A stretch of DNA of 64,000 nt from Argopecten irradians. Lineage: Eukaryota > Mollusca > Bivalvia > Pectinida > Pectinidae. The notes beneath the pieces were generated by a model. That model was given only the letters and a program-made list of their open reading frames with translations. It searched no databases and was not told the DNA's origin. This document shows, in pieces, positions 10,141 through 44,600 of the stretch. The translations under genes were made by a program, and so were the position numbers. The DNA lies in assembly GCF_041381155.1 (NCBI RefSeq), contig NC_091134.1:36585540-36649539 (forward strand), in the 5' to 3' direction. Each line of letters starts with the position of its first letter. The first letter of the stretch is position 1.

Positions 10141-11457
10141 GAATTTGCCCCGAACGGACACGTTACTAACTCTTCAACACATCCAATTGCTAGCACAAGA
10201 TATAAACACGCACACAATCACAAAGAAACACAACACATTAACATACTGTTTACACGTGTCAGAATACTGTTTTTATCCAATTGCTTACATGTACCGTCAC
10301 CACATCAAGGTTTTGTTCTAAATATCATGTTAATATTGTCATCCAAAATTATCAACCTATAAAAAATACACAACGCTCTATAGTCAATCTATACAAATAC
10401 ACATTATTTACCTCCACCGACGAACAGCTATCCCCACATCCAGAAATCATATAGTCTATGCGCACATGTATGCTCCATTATACAGAAACGTATCCCGGAA
10501 TAAGGGTAATAAAAGATACAGACCCATTATGTAACTTCATAAACTCCATCTACCGCGCATACTTTAGACTAAAAACTTGTATTTTAAGGTATATGTAGAT
10601 GAGATAACTTGTCATACCTTTGTGAATCCGTCTCATTTCTCAGGTACTCTAGTTTAATGTCACGCATCACTTGCTATATCAACCATTTGTGCGCCAGACC
10701 GAGACATCAAATTATGTATTTTGGGATTGAAGTGATCTTTAAAACCTTTTAGAGCGGTGATGATTGTATATTATTTTATTGAATTTTTAGACGCATGAAT
10801 TGAATTTGCCCCGAACGGACACGTTACTAACTCTTCAACACATCCAATTGCTAGCACAAGATATAAACACGCACACAATCACAAAGAAACACAACACATT
10901 AACATACTGTTTACACGTGTCAGAATACTGTTTTTATCCAATTGCTTACATGTACCGTCACCACATCAAGGTTTTGTTCTAAATATCATGTTAATATTGT
11001 CATCCAAAATTATCAACCTATAAAAAATACACAACGCTCTATAGTCAATCTATACAAATACACATTATTTACCTCCACCGACGAACAGCTATCCCCACAT
11101 CCAGAAATCATATAGTCTATGCGCACATGTATGCTCCATTATACAGAAACGTATCCCGGAATAAGGGTAATAAAAGATACAGACCCATTATGTAACTTCA
11201 TAAACTCCATCTACCGCGCATACTTTAGACTAAAAACTTGTATTTTAAGGTATATGTAGATGAGATAACTTGTCATACCTTTGTGAATCCGTCTCATTTC
11301 TCAGGTACTCTAGTTTAATGTCACGCATCACTTGCTATATCAACCATTTGTGCGCCAGACCGAGACAATCAAATTATGTATTTTGGGATTGAAGTGATCT
11401 TTAAAACCTTTTAGAGCGGTGATGATTGTATATTATTTTATTGAATTTTTAGACGCA
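10141..11457. repeat. 661-bp tandem direct duplication, near-identical copies
   Basis: Copy 1 begins GAATTTGCCCCGAACGG at 10141 and copy 2 the same at 10802, continuing to about 11457 where both have TTTTTAGACGCATG before diverging. The only difference I found is one inserted A (GAGACATC against GAGACAATC). The copies abut directly. No coding potential beyond a 60-codon chance frame present in both. Confidence 0.92.
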
Positions 11458-11459
11458 TG

Positions 11460-12560
11460 TTTATGAGGTGTAAGTGTTTTTTCCTTAATGGCAAATTATC
11501 TCTTTGCTCATATAGAAGTAAATAATTTCATTTTTTTTGTATTCCAAATACGTTTACACGTACAAAATGTATATAAAAGTAGACGCGAATCCGTAATGAA
11601 ATAACTAAAAATACAAGGGAATATATTCAATACCAAGGCATTGAACAAGCTTGTGCACGTCGTCCATAAAACTAGTTGAGAAGAAATTACGAAGAAGCCA
11701 AAATGACACAAACAGGATATACAATGACGGTTATAGATATGTTTATTCATTACAGATGAAATTGTCGCGTCTTTTCTGTGGGGTATACAATATCTGTGTA
11801 ATTTAATTAATAGTATAATTTGTATTATGTTTTTTTATCAGTATGAAAGAAAAATATAAATACGCGCACCTGTCATTGATTAGCTATCTAAATACATGTA
11901 ATTAAATGTTACATATTAAAAGATTTTAAACACTATGTTATAAGAGATACAATTAATGTACATCATGTTATACATGTATGATTTCTGTATCATCATGCGA
12001 AACACAGCTTTCAAAAGCGTGCATTCCGATTTTATTGCTATAGTTTCTGAATAAATCGATCCATTTAGCGATCTTTATTTCAATTTACAAATACACAATC
12101 ACATAAAAATTAAGTTAGTAATGTATAATGAGGAAATTATCGTGGTTTTCGGTTTCCTATGAAACTTCAAACTCCGATAAATTGATCGGCCATTCAGTAT
12201 ATGCAAGAGTCACTTTACAAACAATGTATTTCATTATGATGCCAAGTGTAGAATATTCAGTACATGTATAGAATTATATATTTGTATCACGTCATATATA
12301 TAAAGTAATTTTAGGTATTTACATATATATATGTATACAGGTGGAGTTTTCCTCTTTTGAGACTGTGCGCTTGCAAGTTGCTTTTCACTAGAAAAAGATT
12401 ATGTTGACGAAGAAAAACATATGATCGAAAATGTTGTTACAAATGTAGTAAACAATGGTGAGGATATCGGAAATATTTCAAATATATGATAATTGTATCA
12501 TTTTAGCTGAACCATATTTTTGGCGCGAAATTATTTACTCTGATATATTTACCTCCCCTG
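11460..12560. other. AT-rich intergenic stretch upstream of POLR3B
   Basis: No recognisable gene, repeat array or RNA. Contains TA-rich microsatellite-like stretches (about 12295-12335) only. Confidence 0.5.
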
Positions 12561-12562
12561 TC

Positions 12563-12689
12563 TATAAAGTGGCGCTGTAAACAAATATGGCTGCCTCCAT
12601 GTGCAGCATGATGACACAATACGGCAATGATTAGACATTAATATTTCACGTTTTCAGCGCGAATTGGAAATTAACAACTGAAAACAAAG
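12563..12689 (+). promoter_or_regulatory. Putative POLR3B promoter / 5' leader
   Basis: A TATAAA at 12563-12568 lies about 120 bases before the POLR3B start codon, followed by ATGGCTGCC (12587-12595), resembling a YY1-type initiator, and a possible 15-codon upstream ORF (12587-12634) ending TAG. No transcription start can be proven from sequence. Confidence 0.35.
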
Positions 12690-34544
<21,855 letters not shown>

Positions 34545-35024
34545 CCTTATGAATGTCAGATAGACATAGACATAAGCGTTCCCTTTACTGATTCAACGAG
34601 GTCTGGCTTAGAAGATGTCACATTGACTGGGGTCATTAGCTTCCATACCAGGTCTAGTGGAAGGGACTGTCATATACAACTATTAGGTTTATGATATTCT
34701 CTTTCTTTAAGTTAATTAATCAAGTCTATCCTGATGAGTGTCACAACGATATTTCGCTCTGTCCATAGGATGTTACATCTGGGTAACCGTATATGTTAAA
34801 GCTTAGGAACTCCATTGTTAAATAAACATTGTTAATCTCTTCTACACGTGGAACCTCAATCATTTCTTACATATGGAAACCTCAATGATTTCCTACATAT
34901 GGAAACTCAAAAATGATTTCCTACATTTTCTGCAGTCAACAACCAACAAGAAGTTAGAATATTAAAGAAAGAATTTTCTAAGATATGGTGCGAATGATAT
35001 TTAAATGTATACTATGTGTTTGAT
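34545..35024. other. 3' flank of POLR3B
   Basis: Non-coding; contains a short duplicated CTCAAT-ATTTCCTACATATGGAAAC segment (about 34855-34930) and the candidate polyadenylation signal. Confidence 0.5.
34821..34826 (+). terminator. AATAAA polyadenylation signal, POLR3B
   Basis: First canonical hexamer downstream of the POLR3B stop codon (about 275 bases). Others follow near 35.7 kb. Cleavage site unknown. Confidence 0.4.
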
Positions 35025-35445
35025 GCAATGTATGATTGATAACCCTATGTTAGGGTATAAGAGTGTTTAAATGTGTGGCGACGCTAACTTGTGATGTGCT
35101 AGTCTGCTAATGTATGATTGATTGATAACCGTATGTTAGGTATAAGTATGATTGATAATGTAGGGCGACGCTAACTTGTGATGTGATGCTAGTCTGCTAA
35201 TGTATGATTGATAACCGTATGTAAGGGTATAAGATGTTTAAATGTGGCGACGCTAACTTGTGATGTGCTAGTCTGCTAATGTATGATTGATAACCGTATG
35301 TAAGGGTATAAGATGTTTAAATGTGGCGACGCTAACTTGTGATGTGCTAGTCTGCTAATGTATGATTGATAACCGTATGTTAGGGTATAAGATGTTTAAA
35401 TGTGGCGACGCTAACTTGTCATGTGCTAGTCTGCTAATGTATGAT
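35025..35445. repeat. 79-bp minisatellite in the POLR3B 3' flank
   Basis: About five copies of a unit containing GTATGATTGATAACCGTATG, AGGGTATAAGATGTTTAAAT and GTGGCGACGCTAACTTGTGA. The first two are rearranged, the last three nearly identical. Confidence 0.9.
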
Positions 35446-38400
35446 GAATAATTGGGCGATTGCAAATGGAATTGAAAGATATGAAACTTATTTTTGAATA
35501 ATAATAACCGTTGTTGATAATATTTAAAAGTTCTGGTTGTTTTGTTTCATTTTGTATGTTTCATATTTCTATATTGTGTATTACATGTAGTTTTCCAAAT
35601 GGACTACCCAATGGTGTTACTTAATACTGTTAACTGAATATAGGTAGATACATAATTCATATATATCTGCCTTTACCTTCAAATTCTGAATCAAATTATG
35701 TTCTTGAAATAAATGGAAAGCGTAGTACCAGCCAAAGGACCGATGGCAGACTGAAACTTTCCATTTAGTTTGGTTATTCCAATTCACTACTAACTGTTTA
35801 AAATATGATATAATTTCTTCATCATAGTCCTATTTCCGTACGACTGGCTTTAAGTTTCAAGACGTCAATGTTCGATGAACACCCACATGAAACTATATGG
35901 AAGAAAGTATTTGAAATGACAAAACACACACTTTTCAAACGTTACCGATCGAAATGAAGAAAATTAACCGTAAATGCTGACGAAATCATAATTTTACCAA
36001 GAGATAGGGAAATATGACGAACATTGTTGACACCAATGATTCATGCAGGATAAAAAGTTATGAGAAATCAAACGCCGACTCAACACAAAAGTTAAAAGAA
36101 TTCACCATGAGAGCATGACCAGAGCAAAAAACGAAAATAAAAAAATCACATAGACATTTTCTCCCGACAGTATTTATGGGCGCCAATAATGTATCCATGT
36201 CCGTAACAGACGCTCTTGGTCCACTAGGAAACCTAAACATCAGGTAAAGTTTCTGACCAAAATTATGCCAACTGTTGTGATATAATCATCGTATTGTTTG
36301 CTAATATACTCCTAGATCTGTAACGTACAGTATTTGTGATCGCTAAGATCACGATAGAATGTGTTGCGTGAAAGCCAGCTTCAGACACATGACATCGTAG
36401 AACTTTTAAAATTGCATTGACAGCCTCTTATCGTACATTTTGTACCCAATCTTATTTAAGTTAAATCTTATCGTATCGTACCCAATCTTATTTAAGTTAA
36501 ATCTTCCTTCGATGGCTCTTGATTTCATAACATGATGATATTTTTGGAAAGTTTTGGTTTTTACCGTTTATCGTGAGAAAACACGGATACCTCGTCTTTT
36601 AAATTACCATTTAAGTTGGATGTCGTCCGTATTGTTATGAACAGTCAGAAAGAACGCACCGTTGTAGCCGACCACAAGGATAAATCACCAGAAAAAGAGA
36701 ATACTACGTTTCACGATGTGGATATCGCCAATTGCGTCCTTGATAAGGCAAGTAAGGAAATTCCCAAGGAGAAGAACCACATAAAATAGCCAGAAGTAAT
36801 TCCATTTACTCACGGGACCATTCAGAAAATATACGGAGCACACGGCATAGTCTCACCAAACCCCTAATACCATCCGCAATACACACGAAGAAGAATCTGT
36901 GGAATGTGTATACCAAGTAGGATGGAAGGTCTACGGATTCGTCACATACGAGGGAAGCTGTAGCTGGTACACCACATATCACTAAAATGTGGTATCATTG
37001 ATATATTTTCTTAAAGAATGTGCCTTGTTTAAGCAATACCTACCGAATTAGTGTTTTCTTAAATGTTCTTGCAGACAATATAAATGCTTTACTTTCATTA
37101 GTAAGTGTTTTCTGATGTGTCATTAATCGTTATCAAATATGTTCTGCTAGTTCGATTAAACATTGAAGTAGTTAAAAACTTACATCGGTATTCATCAAGG
37201 CCTCAGTTATTGACATTTGATGAAGTGTAATAGTGCCGCTTTTACCTTAATTTTAAAGATGAAAATGTCCATTCATACGAGTAATGGCACAAGTGCGTTA
37301 AGACCATAGACGATCTTGTAACAGTATATCAATCTGGATTTCTTTGTCGACTTTGTAGGGTTTGCAATTGGGATCTTCCCGAAACATGACCATGCCGATG
37401 GTCTGAGCTGAGTTAAGTCTTGCTGCTCGTTGTAGAAACTTCTGGATTTGGTTAATATGGCAAGCTCGGTTCTAGACGAACTAGCATTACTCGAGCTTTG
37501 ACCCATCAAGTGCAGATTATGTGATGGTTTAGATCCGGTTGGAAAACCATCTTATAGTCTCAAAACCTTAATTTCTGCGCACTTTGACAAATATGATGGT
37601 ATCTGAGAGTAAATGTTTACTGATAGAGCGAGTATATCTCTTATCTTAGTAATATATTTTTTTTTCTGGATTGGATCTGGATTCCAGTCATATTCCCACA
37701 TCTGAATTTCGAAGTTCCTAACATAAAGAGAGAGGTGAGATTAGTCGATTCTTGCTATATATGTATTGAAATAAATAATGTATCGTACGCACGCTAGTTT
37801 TGCTATATTATTCATGCATTTGGACAATTCATCAAAACTTTAGTGGTTTTGTTTCTCAATTGTCATTATATTAATATTACAGTCTAGTTAACAAAAGTGA
37901 AAATACACATTTCAAGCTTTTCAAATAACTTGAAAACCCTGATAACAATCTGCGGATTCTCATAAAAAAAATACAATATAATTATTTATACTAAAACGGA
38001 TGAAAAGTAACGCTATCTACACTCAAAACGTTCCAGATGCCACAGTGAGAACCCGGACAATAGTATTAGCACGGTTGATATAATTAACGCTCTATATTTC
38101 ATGCTTTTTGAAAGAATATCAATATATGTAAATTTTCATTGTAAACAATTACACCTATCCATTATTGTAAATATTTATCTAACATGGTTCAATAGAAATA
38201 ACATATAACAACAATATTTCATATAGTCTATTGTTAAACTGTTTAATCATGAGAAATTCATCTGAAAATAACTGCATCCCTATTCAGTCAATAAAATAGT
38301 TCACCTTGTGTAACATACTGTATACCAGAACTTTGGACAAGGACACATTAATGAAAGATACATTTGTCATACTTTTAAACTTTGAACTGTGTACAGAATA

Positions 38401-38692
38401 CAGAAAGATTGCTAAATATATGTATTTACTTACATTTATCGTTAAAGAGGCATATTTATGATACGTAAATATGAGTACGTCGGGATCTATATACATTTGT
38501 ATAAAATGTAAGTGCATGTACCATAGGGACCTGGCACGGAAATTTTTAACCAATAATATACATACATTATAATATAGTATCTATAATATATATATATACT
38601 GTTAGTTTAAAAAAGGTGTGCCAGGTCCCTGTGGCATGTACTTACTACTAATATACATCGAGAAAATATATATATATTTACAGTCGTAATTT
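35446..38692. other. Intergenic region with only unsupported ORFs
   Basis: No recognised gene. A 30-bp direct duplication (CCCAATCTTATTTAAGTTAAATCTT) lies at about 36448-36505. An open plus-strand stretch (about 36573-36789) contains a 50-codon ATG frame rich in Lys and Glu (MNSQKERTVV...), unrecognised. A minus-strand ORF at 37273-37506 is listed separately. Confidence 0.45.
37273..37506 (-). CDS. Unrecognised 77-codon ORF beginning MGQSSSNASSS
   Basis: Function unknown. It starts ATG-GGT and reads MGQSSSNASSSRTELAILT; a Gly at position 2 followed by Ser at 5-6 resembles an N-myristoylation signal, and the rest is polar and basic with no domain I recognise. It could be a first coding exon or chance. 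No homologous repeat or splice context settles it. Confidence 0.15.
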   Translation of the reverse strand: MGQSSSNASSSRTELAILTKSRSFYNEQQDLTQLRPSAWSCFGKIPIANPTKSTKKSRLIYCYKIVYGLNALVPLLV

Positions 38693-39085
38693 TAAAGGCC
38701 CATTACCTTTCCGAAACAGAACAATTAAGTTTCTTAAAAACAAATATACTATCAAAACATTTATATCGATGATTGCAACACCAAACAAATGTAAGATTCC
38801 CCCTATAATCTATGTTAACGGTGAAAATTCCTTTCGCTTTTTTGCCGTCTGGCGCAGTTACAATAAATTAACGAGCGGTAATTAGGACGACGACGGGAAG
38901 CATAAGGCAACCCGCGTTAGGAAAATTAACATTTAATTCTATTAATCACCATTTTTAAGAAGGTGATGATGCTAGTAGTGTAAACAGTAGGCTTAAAACT
39001 TTTGCAACTCTAAAAACTGATCAATCTCGTTTTACATTCCCATTAAAAAAATTAAAATTCGTTTCAGAAATGTAGTGAGTCTTTA
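38693..39085. mobile_element. MITE with AAAGGCCCATTACCTTTCC ends, copy 2
   Basis: Same family as 28738-29158: left AAAGGCCCATTACCTTTCCG, internal TTTGCCGTCTGGCGCAG and GACGACGACGG, right end TTCGTTTCAGAAATGTAGTGAG, more decayed. Confidence 0.75.
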
Positions 39086-39192
39086 ACCTTTATATTGTTA
39101 TAGATAAATACGTAATTGCAACCAACTAAATTATTATTTCTTGCAAATGTAACTTTATCTAAGCGCGCGTATGCTTTGTTACATTATCTTAT

Positions 39193-39307
39193 AGACTGAC
39201 TTGCCTGCCGTAGTTTTTCTACTCTCCGCTAGGCTTCGCTCCGAAAATAGTATTTATGAGCGTAGCCTTGCGGAGAGAATTGGTACTAAGGCAGTTAATC
39301 CAGTCTA
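39193..39307. repeat. 115-bp foldback with AGACTG...CAGTCT ends
   Basis: AGACTG...GCCGTAGTTTTTCTACTCTC then GCTAGGCTTCGC, followed by inverted AGCCTTGCGGAGAGAA...CCAGTCT. A shorter relative occurs inverted at 52365-52416. Confidence 0.65.
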
Positions 39308-40368
39308 CATTATCTTACTCATCTTGTCTGCACTGCCGTTGACATCAAAGTCCTATATCAGAGTCAAACAATATTTTGCAGGCATTTGTGTTCTTAATGC
39401 CATCAAGGTAAGGCCATCAAAGCGCCACGAATCTACACCCTTTAATGAAACGAAAATAATGACAACAGTGGTCAAAGAGATGTAACGCGTTCCATTTGCA
39501 GATTCGTACCAATGGTATCGATACGAACCAGCTGCTGTATTTCAAATGGAACGCGCCGTACCAGCAGACCTACATTGTATATAGGTGCAAGTGGTTCGTT
39601 TTCAGAAGCGTGCCACTTGTATCTAAGACGGCGAAGCCAAGAATTTTTTTTATTTGTCATCGAAATGTTTTCTTTGCTGAGAACAAGACCGAGAGTATTC
39701 ATGTCCGATGAAATTATATGGGATTATTTATTTCAATGTATGCCTAAATCATTTAGGTATTTCTTTTATATTCATTTTATTGTTAACACAGTTATATTCG
39801 AAAGGTATTTTTCATATCGATGCCGCCATCATGAAACGCACGGGTAAACAATAATTGGAAGTCCATGGCTAACTTATACCACACAACGTATATACCCATC
39901 ATTTGCTACCATGGCAACCAAATACCATTTCATTTTTGAAAATAGGTCCAATTATGATCACCAATTATATATACAAAAATTGTATTTTATTTGGTAACCA
40001 TGACAACCTGCGATACATTCATACTCCTCAAGCTTTATGAGATATTCCAGCCAAACAAAACTAAATTCTGCGAAAATCTATGACTGGCAACGAGAGACAT
40101 TAGTGGCTTATCATATGTCATATCGTCCATTACACAATAGAAGGATAAAGACGTATTACCGTATGTTGGCTCGGATGGCACGATTGTCAAACACTGAGTC
40201 TAGTACAAATAAGGCAAGATAACAACAGGATTCACTCTCCCGACATCGACGGATTATTGATAAATTGTGGCTAACAATGAGTTGGCATATACATGTACTT
40301 ATGGGAAAAAACCTCACTCTACGTCATTGTTTAATGAGCACCATCTGACAGTGGGTAAAGATCAAAGT
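39308..40368. other. Intergenic, downstream of the pseudophosphatase gene
   Basis: No gene supported. A short inverted repeat (GCGTTCCATTTG at 39488 and CAAATGGAACGC near 39543) makes a small hairpin. Open frames of 60-110 codons here show no domain. Confidence 0.4.
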
Positions 40369-41679
40369 TCAGATATCGGCACAATCTACCCAAGCACAAC
40401 GAATGGCTTGTGGATCTGCTATGTTCAGATACTCATTACCGAAAGAAATTGACGGCTTTGCGTCCGGGAAAAGCTTTCTCTCCAAAGCTTCCAATTTGGT
40501 CATAAAGGCCGGTATAATATCTATACAAGGACGTTGATTCTTCACTATATTGAAAGCTTGTCGTAGAAGAAGGTTCTCCTGGCTCATCATATACTGGATG
40601 GCAGCTGCGGCCGCACGTGACTTGCCGTGGTAGCTATATACGAGCACGCGCTTTCCACGCTGTCTTGCTGCCACTATGAATTTGTTAATTTCAGAGAAGT
40701 ATGCCTCGATATCCTCCGTGTCTTTATCTTCCAGCTGAATTATGAGTCTTGATCGAAAATGCTGGTTTCCATCGGCACATATACAAGGACAATGAAGTTT
40801 CTTTGATGACGGCACGTCCGAGGCAGCACAGTTACTAATATCAAGCATACAGTCGATTTTGAGCCGACAGAGCAGTGGCTCATTATAGGCCGCCTCAACA
40901 CTCCCTATAAACAGATGATCTAACAATTGACACACGTGTTCGTTCCTGTACATTCTGGACTGGAGGTGTTCTGACAAACTTGTGCTGCTGTTGTGAACCT
41001 GAGCAAGTCTAGAGTTCGGTGGCACGTCCGAAAAACTCCGCGTGAGGACCTGTTTAATGGCGCCTAGCTGTGGGATCCTGTGTAAGCTCTGAGCACTTCT
41101 ACTCTTACTGCGCGTTAGCCGCGGTTTAGTAGCAGACTTTTCCACTTGTGTATCAACGGGATCACTATCGTTCGTCTTGTCTGCAGAATGCGTAAAAGAC
41201 GTTGTGAATAAGATGTCAGTTTTATTAAATACCTTCACTTGTGAGTTCGATTTATCTGTTGTAAAGTCGGGTATGGACAAATACTGAACTGCTGTGAAGG
41301 TTCCTTTCTTTTCACCTGTAGATTCGCTACTCTCCTTAACAAGATTTTGAGTAGATGACCCTCCGTGAAGGTTTCTCCTATTGGCTTTGAGGCTGCTGAT
41401 GATATTAAGAGGCAGCAGATGTTTCTGAACGAGGCTCGCTATCTTTGTTCTAGACTGCGTAGAAGGAGTAACCGGTTTGGCGTCTGACGGACTTTTCTTG
41501 AAGAAGAGATCTTTCAGTGAATTCGACTTTTGTATTTTTGGGTGTAACTTTTGAGAAAACAACGAAGAAGCTGCAGTACTGGATGTACCAGCTGCGACAA
41601 AATTTGCGGATGAAGACGAAGGAAGTGCTTTGGTCGGACGTGCTACATTGTTGCTATAGTGATGATTCTCAGTAGACAT
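40369..41679 (-). CDS. Dual-specificity phosphatase-like protein with catalytic Cys replaced by Ser (pseudophosphatase)
   Basis: 436 codons. Residues 1-245 are Ser/Thr/Lys-rich and probably disordered. Residues about 250-405 are a dual-specificity phosphatase fold: LLDHLFIGSVEAAY start, IDCMLDISN strand, general-acid region IIQLEDKDTEDI, and the P-loop RVLVYSYHGKSRAAAAAI followed by the C-terminal helix region FNIVKNQRPCIDIIPAFM. In active enzymes the loop is HC-x5-R; here it reads YS-x5-R (Tyr348, Ser349, Arg355), so the nucleophile is gone while the phosphate-binding Arg remains. Such proteins (as in the STYX group) bind phosphoproteins without cleaving them; that role is inference. A cysteine cluster CPCIC near 297-301 is an insertion I do not recognise. 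The start ATG lies 10 bases inside an exon whose acceptor reads TTTTTTCAG (exon from 41689), so a 5' exon lies to the right and could extend the N-terminus. Confidence 0.85.
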   Translation of the reverse strand: MSTENHHYSNNVARPTKALPSSSSANFVAAGTSSTAASSLFSQKLHPKIQKSNSLKDLFFKKSPSDAKPVTPSTQSRTKIASLVQKHLLPLNIISSLKANRRNLHGGSSTQNLVKESSESTGEKKGTFTAVQYLSIPDFTTDKSNSQVKVFNKTDILFTTSFTHSADKTNDSDPVDTQVEKSATKPRLTRSKSRSAQSLHRIPQLGAIKQVLTRSFSDVPPNSRLAQVHNSSTSLSEHLQSRMYRNEHVCQLLDHLFIGSVEAAYNEPLLCRLKIDCMLDISNCAASDVPSSKKLHCPCICADGNQHFRSRLIIQLEDKDTEDIEAYFSEINKFIVAARQRGKRVLVYSYHGKSRAAAAAIQYMMSQENLLLRQAFNIVKNQRPCIDIIPAFMTKLEALERKLFPDAKPSISFGNEYLNIADPQAIRCAWVDCADI

Positions 41680-41689
41680 TCTATTGCAT

Positions 41690-44600
41690 CTGAAAAAACA
41701 AAACAAAGACTGGTTAGCAACGACAAAAACGCAGTTGTAATCCGGAACAATTTAAACAATTGGTATAACGCTGTGATCCGGGTGCAACGACAGAGTGGTA
41801 CTGACAATTCTACCGAGATTTCTTCGAGTACCCATACGATCGCCAAGGAAATAAGTTTGTCTTAGGAGACTTTTTATTTCACAACCATTACACAGCGATA
41901 ATATGAGTAAACCGAAAGCGGGAATATTCTCTTTACACCTTGCATTAAATTTCTTCTGAACTCCTCAGATTAAGGTTAAAGACCCCGTTAAAGTCAAAAC
42001 GGTTCAGTACATATTTCTGTCACCAAATATATATGCCATAATCTTTACTAGTGGTTTATAACTGGTTATTACATGCAGTAGGAGCGCTGGTTTGTTTGGA
42101 TTCGACTTATATAAGCATACACATCGAGTCCTTTTTGACCTTGTCTGGAAAATGGAGGCTGTAGATGTAGAGTCAATTGATACCAAATATGGCGTATATG
42201 TGGAGTCTCAATTGATACCAAATATGGCATATATGAGACGTCCCAAATGATACCAATGTACATATTCATTGTTATAATGTCATCTGAACATAATGGGAAT
42301 AAAAAAAATTCAGAAAAAAAGTTTTATTAAAGAGTTTAAATGCATTTCAACAAATCTGCATGTTTTGCGCAAATACAGCAGTTAATTTTTTTCTTCTTAA
42401 AACTACTTCTTAAAACTACTCTTTGTTTCATGTTTAGTGGGCCTAAAATATATAATAGACGTATTTGAGATGCTTGAAATGCCTTCCTATATACTATATT
42501 TGCATTATATAATCTACAGCCGCCATTTTCCTTACAAGGTAAAAAAGGACTAGATGTGTATACCAATGCAAAGTCGAATCCGGTCAAACCATCGCTCCTA
42601 CTACATGCTATAAACACTAATAAACATAATGGCATGGTTATTTGGTGACCGACATATTTGTTAAACCCAAGTTGACTTGCAACAAAAATGTACAGTGTTT
42701 CGCATATTTTGACAAAATTTAAAAACATAACAATCTACGAGTCTCCAGTAATATCTAAGTTTAGGACGGATGTATAGACACGATATTTCAACTTAGTTAT
42801 ATGTTCAAGTACACAAAATAAGTGATATATAGGCATACAAAAATCACAAGTTTAAACGGGGCTTAAACCTCAACAGCATGATGTGACTGACTCATTGCAT
42901 TGCTACGAAATAAGTAAAGTGAAATCAAGTGCAATGTACCTTATATTACAGGGTTAAAATTGTTTAAATATAGTAAAGACCTGAAATGACAATCGGAATA
43001 CAATGTGATATTGCTTACGATCAAATGATTCTCTCAGGATCAGATCCAGAAAAGGGAGACAACGAAAATAATATTTTTGCTAATATGCCAGGAAAATAAT
43101 CGATTAGCTATATTGTATGTTAGGTGGGCCCAAAAATAGAAACCCTCTTTAGAGTTGGTCTAGTCGGCACTTGGCAAGCATCTTGCTCATATGTCAACTA
43201 CACTCAAGTTGTAATAAAATCTTCATAGAACATATTTTTTTCTATGAAAATCGGGAATACGAAAGCGAAAAAAAAAATTTAAAAAAAATCCACCAAAAAA
43301 TATATGAGGAAACACTTGAAAATTAGCGTCTCGTAAAATTGATACCTTGAAAGCCTCAACTGATGCCAATCTACAGTAAGGAAGATCATGCACATACTGT
43401 GAAAGTTTTCACAGATAAAAGTACATATACATCTAAGAGCCAGTGATTCGGTTAATTAACAGGTTTGTTACGAATATCAGTAACAGTTAGTAACGTAAGA
43501 AACATACTAGGTACATGTATTTCACAGATATTCCTGACAGTTATTTGCCTAATTAGCACATGTCAAATAACAGGTAGAGTAGTTGTGATAAACCGGACAT
43601 GATTTGGTATAGCAAACGTAAACGGCGCGGATGTATTTCGTAGGTAACAGTTAATCTCAACACCTTAAGTAAAAGTACACAAAAGGGAATGACTTGACGC
43701 CTACCAGAAATGCTTTTATGTAATGTACTTGATCTTCATATACTTTATAGCAGTCTGAAGTTTGTCTGTACTAGTGTAAAATGATATTTGATCGGTAGTC
43801 ATTTCAACCATTTATTCTAGAAAATAACATATTTTTATCGCACGCTTATCAATAACCATGTTATCAATTATCATCATTATTATTATATCAATATATCGTG
43901 ACTTTCTATCATTTTATACGGTCACCTGATCCAAAGAGTCTATACATGTATGCTATTGACCTTTATCTGTAATTCTTTGTTCGTCGTCCAACTTGTGTAA
44001 AACTTTTAAAAATGTTATTGTAGCATCCACTAAATCTCGTATGAATTATTTACTAAGGCAGGAAAAAAACAATTTAATGTACTCTAGATAAAACTGGACC
44101 CCAAAATTTTCTTTTGAAATAATATTCCTCATTAAAACTCCATAGATAACAACAAAGTTGAACGTAGAACAAACTTTTATGATGAAGGTGGACAAACTGC
44201 TAGAGACAGAAGAGCGGGACCCCAAAAAGCTAATTTACTTTAAATGCTTTCTATAAGTACTACTTTTTATTAGTTGTTTTGTCCGATTCCTGAATACAAC
44301 GTTAGATGGGCACGTTGAAACACTATTGTTCTTGACGTGACCAAGCTGCAACAATTTCAATAGTACATATGTACCTTCAGCTAAACATATCTACAATGGG
44401 AAACATTTTGATTGTTAATTACTAGAAGTTTCACGTTTTTCGTCTTTTAAAAAGGTCAGATGGTTGGTAAAGCTCTTTAGCATCTTGTCTATTTCAATCA
44501 AAGCTTTTTAGCCTCTTTTCAATTTCAAAATCAGACTAGATAGCCAATAATCAACAGCCAACTGCCGACCATCTTCTTTTTTGATCAGACCCAAAACGTT

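Noticed and set aside
39201..39485. 94-codon plus-strand ORF
   Set aside because: Its first third is the 39.2-kb foldback repeat and there is no domain in the remainder.
42336..42728. 130-codon minus-strand ORF
   Set aside because: Long for AT-rich DNA, but no domain, no splice context and unremarkable composition.
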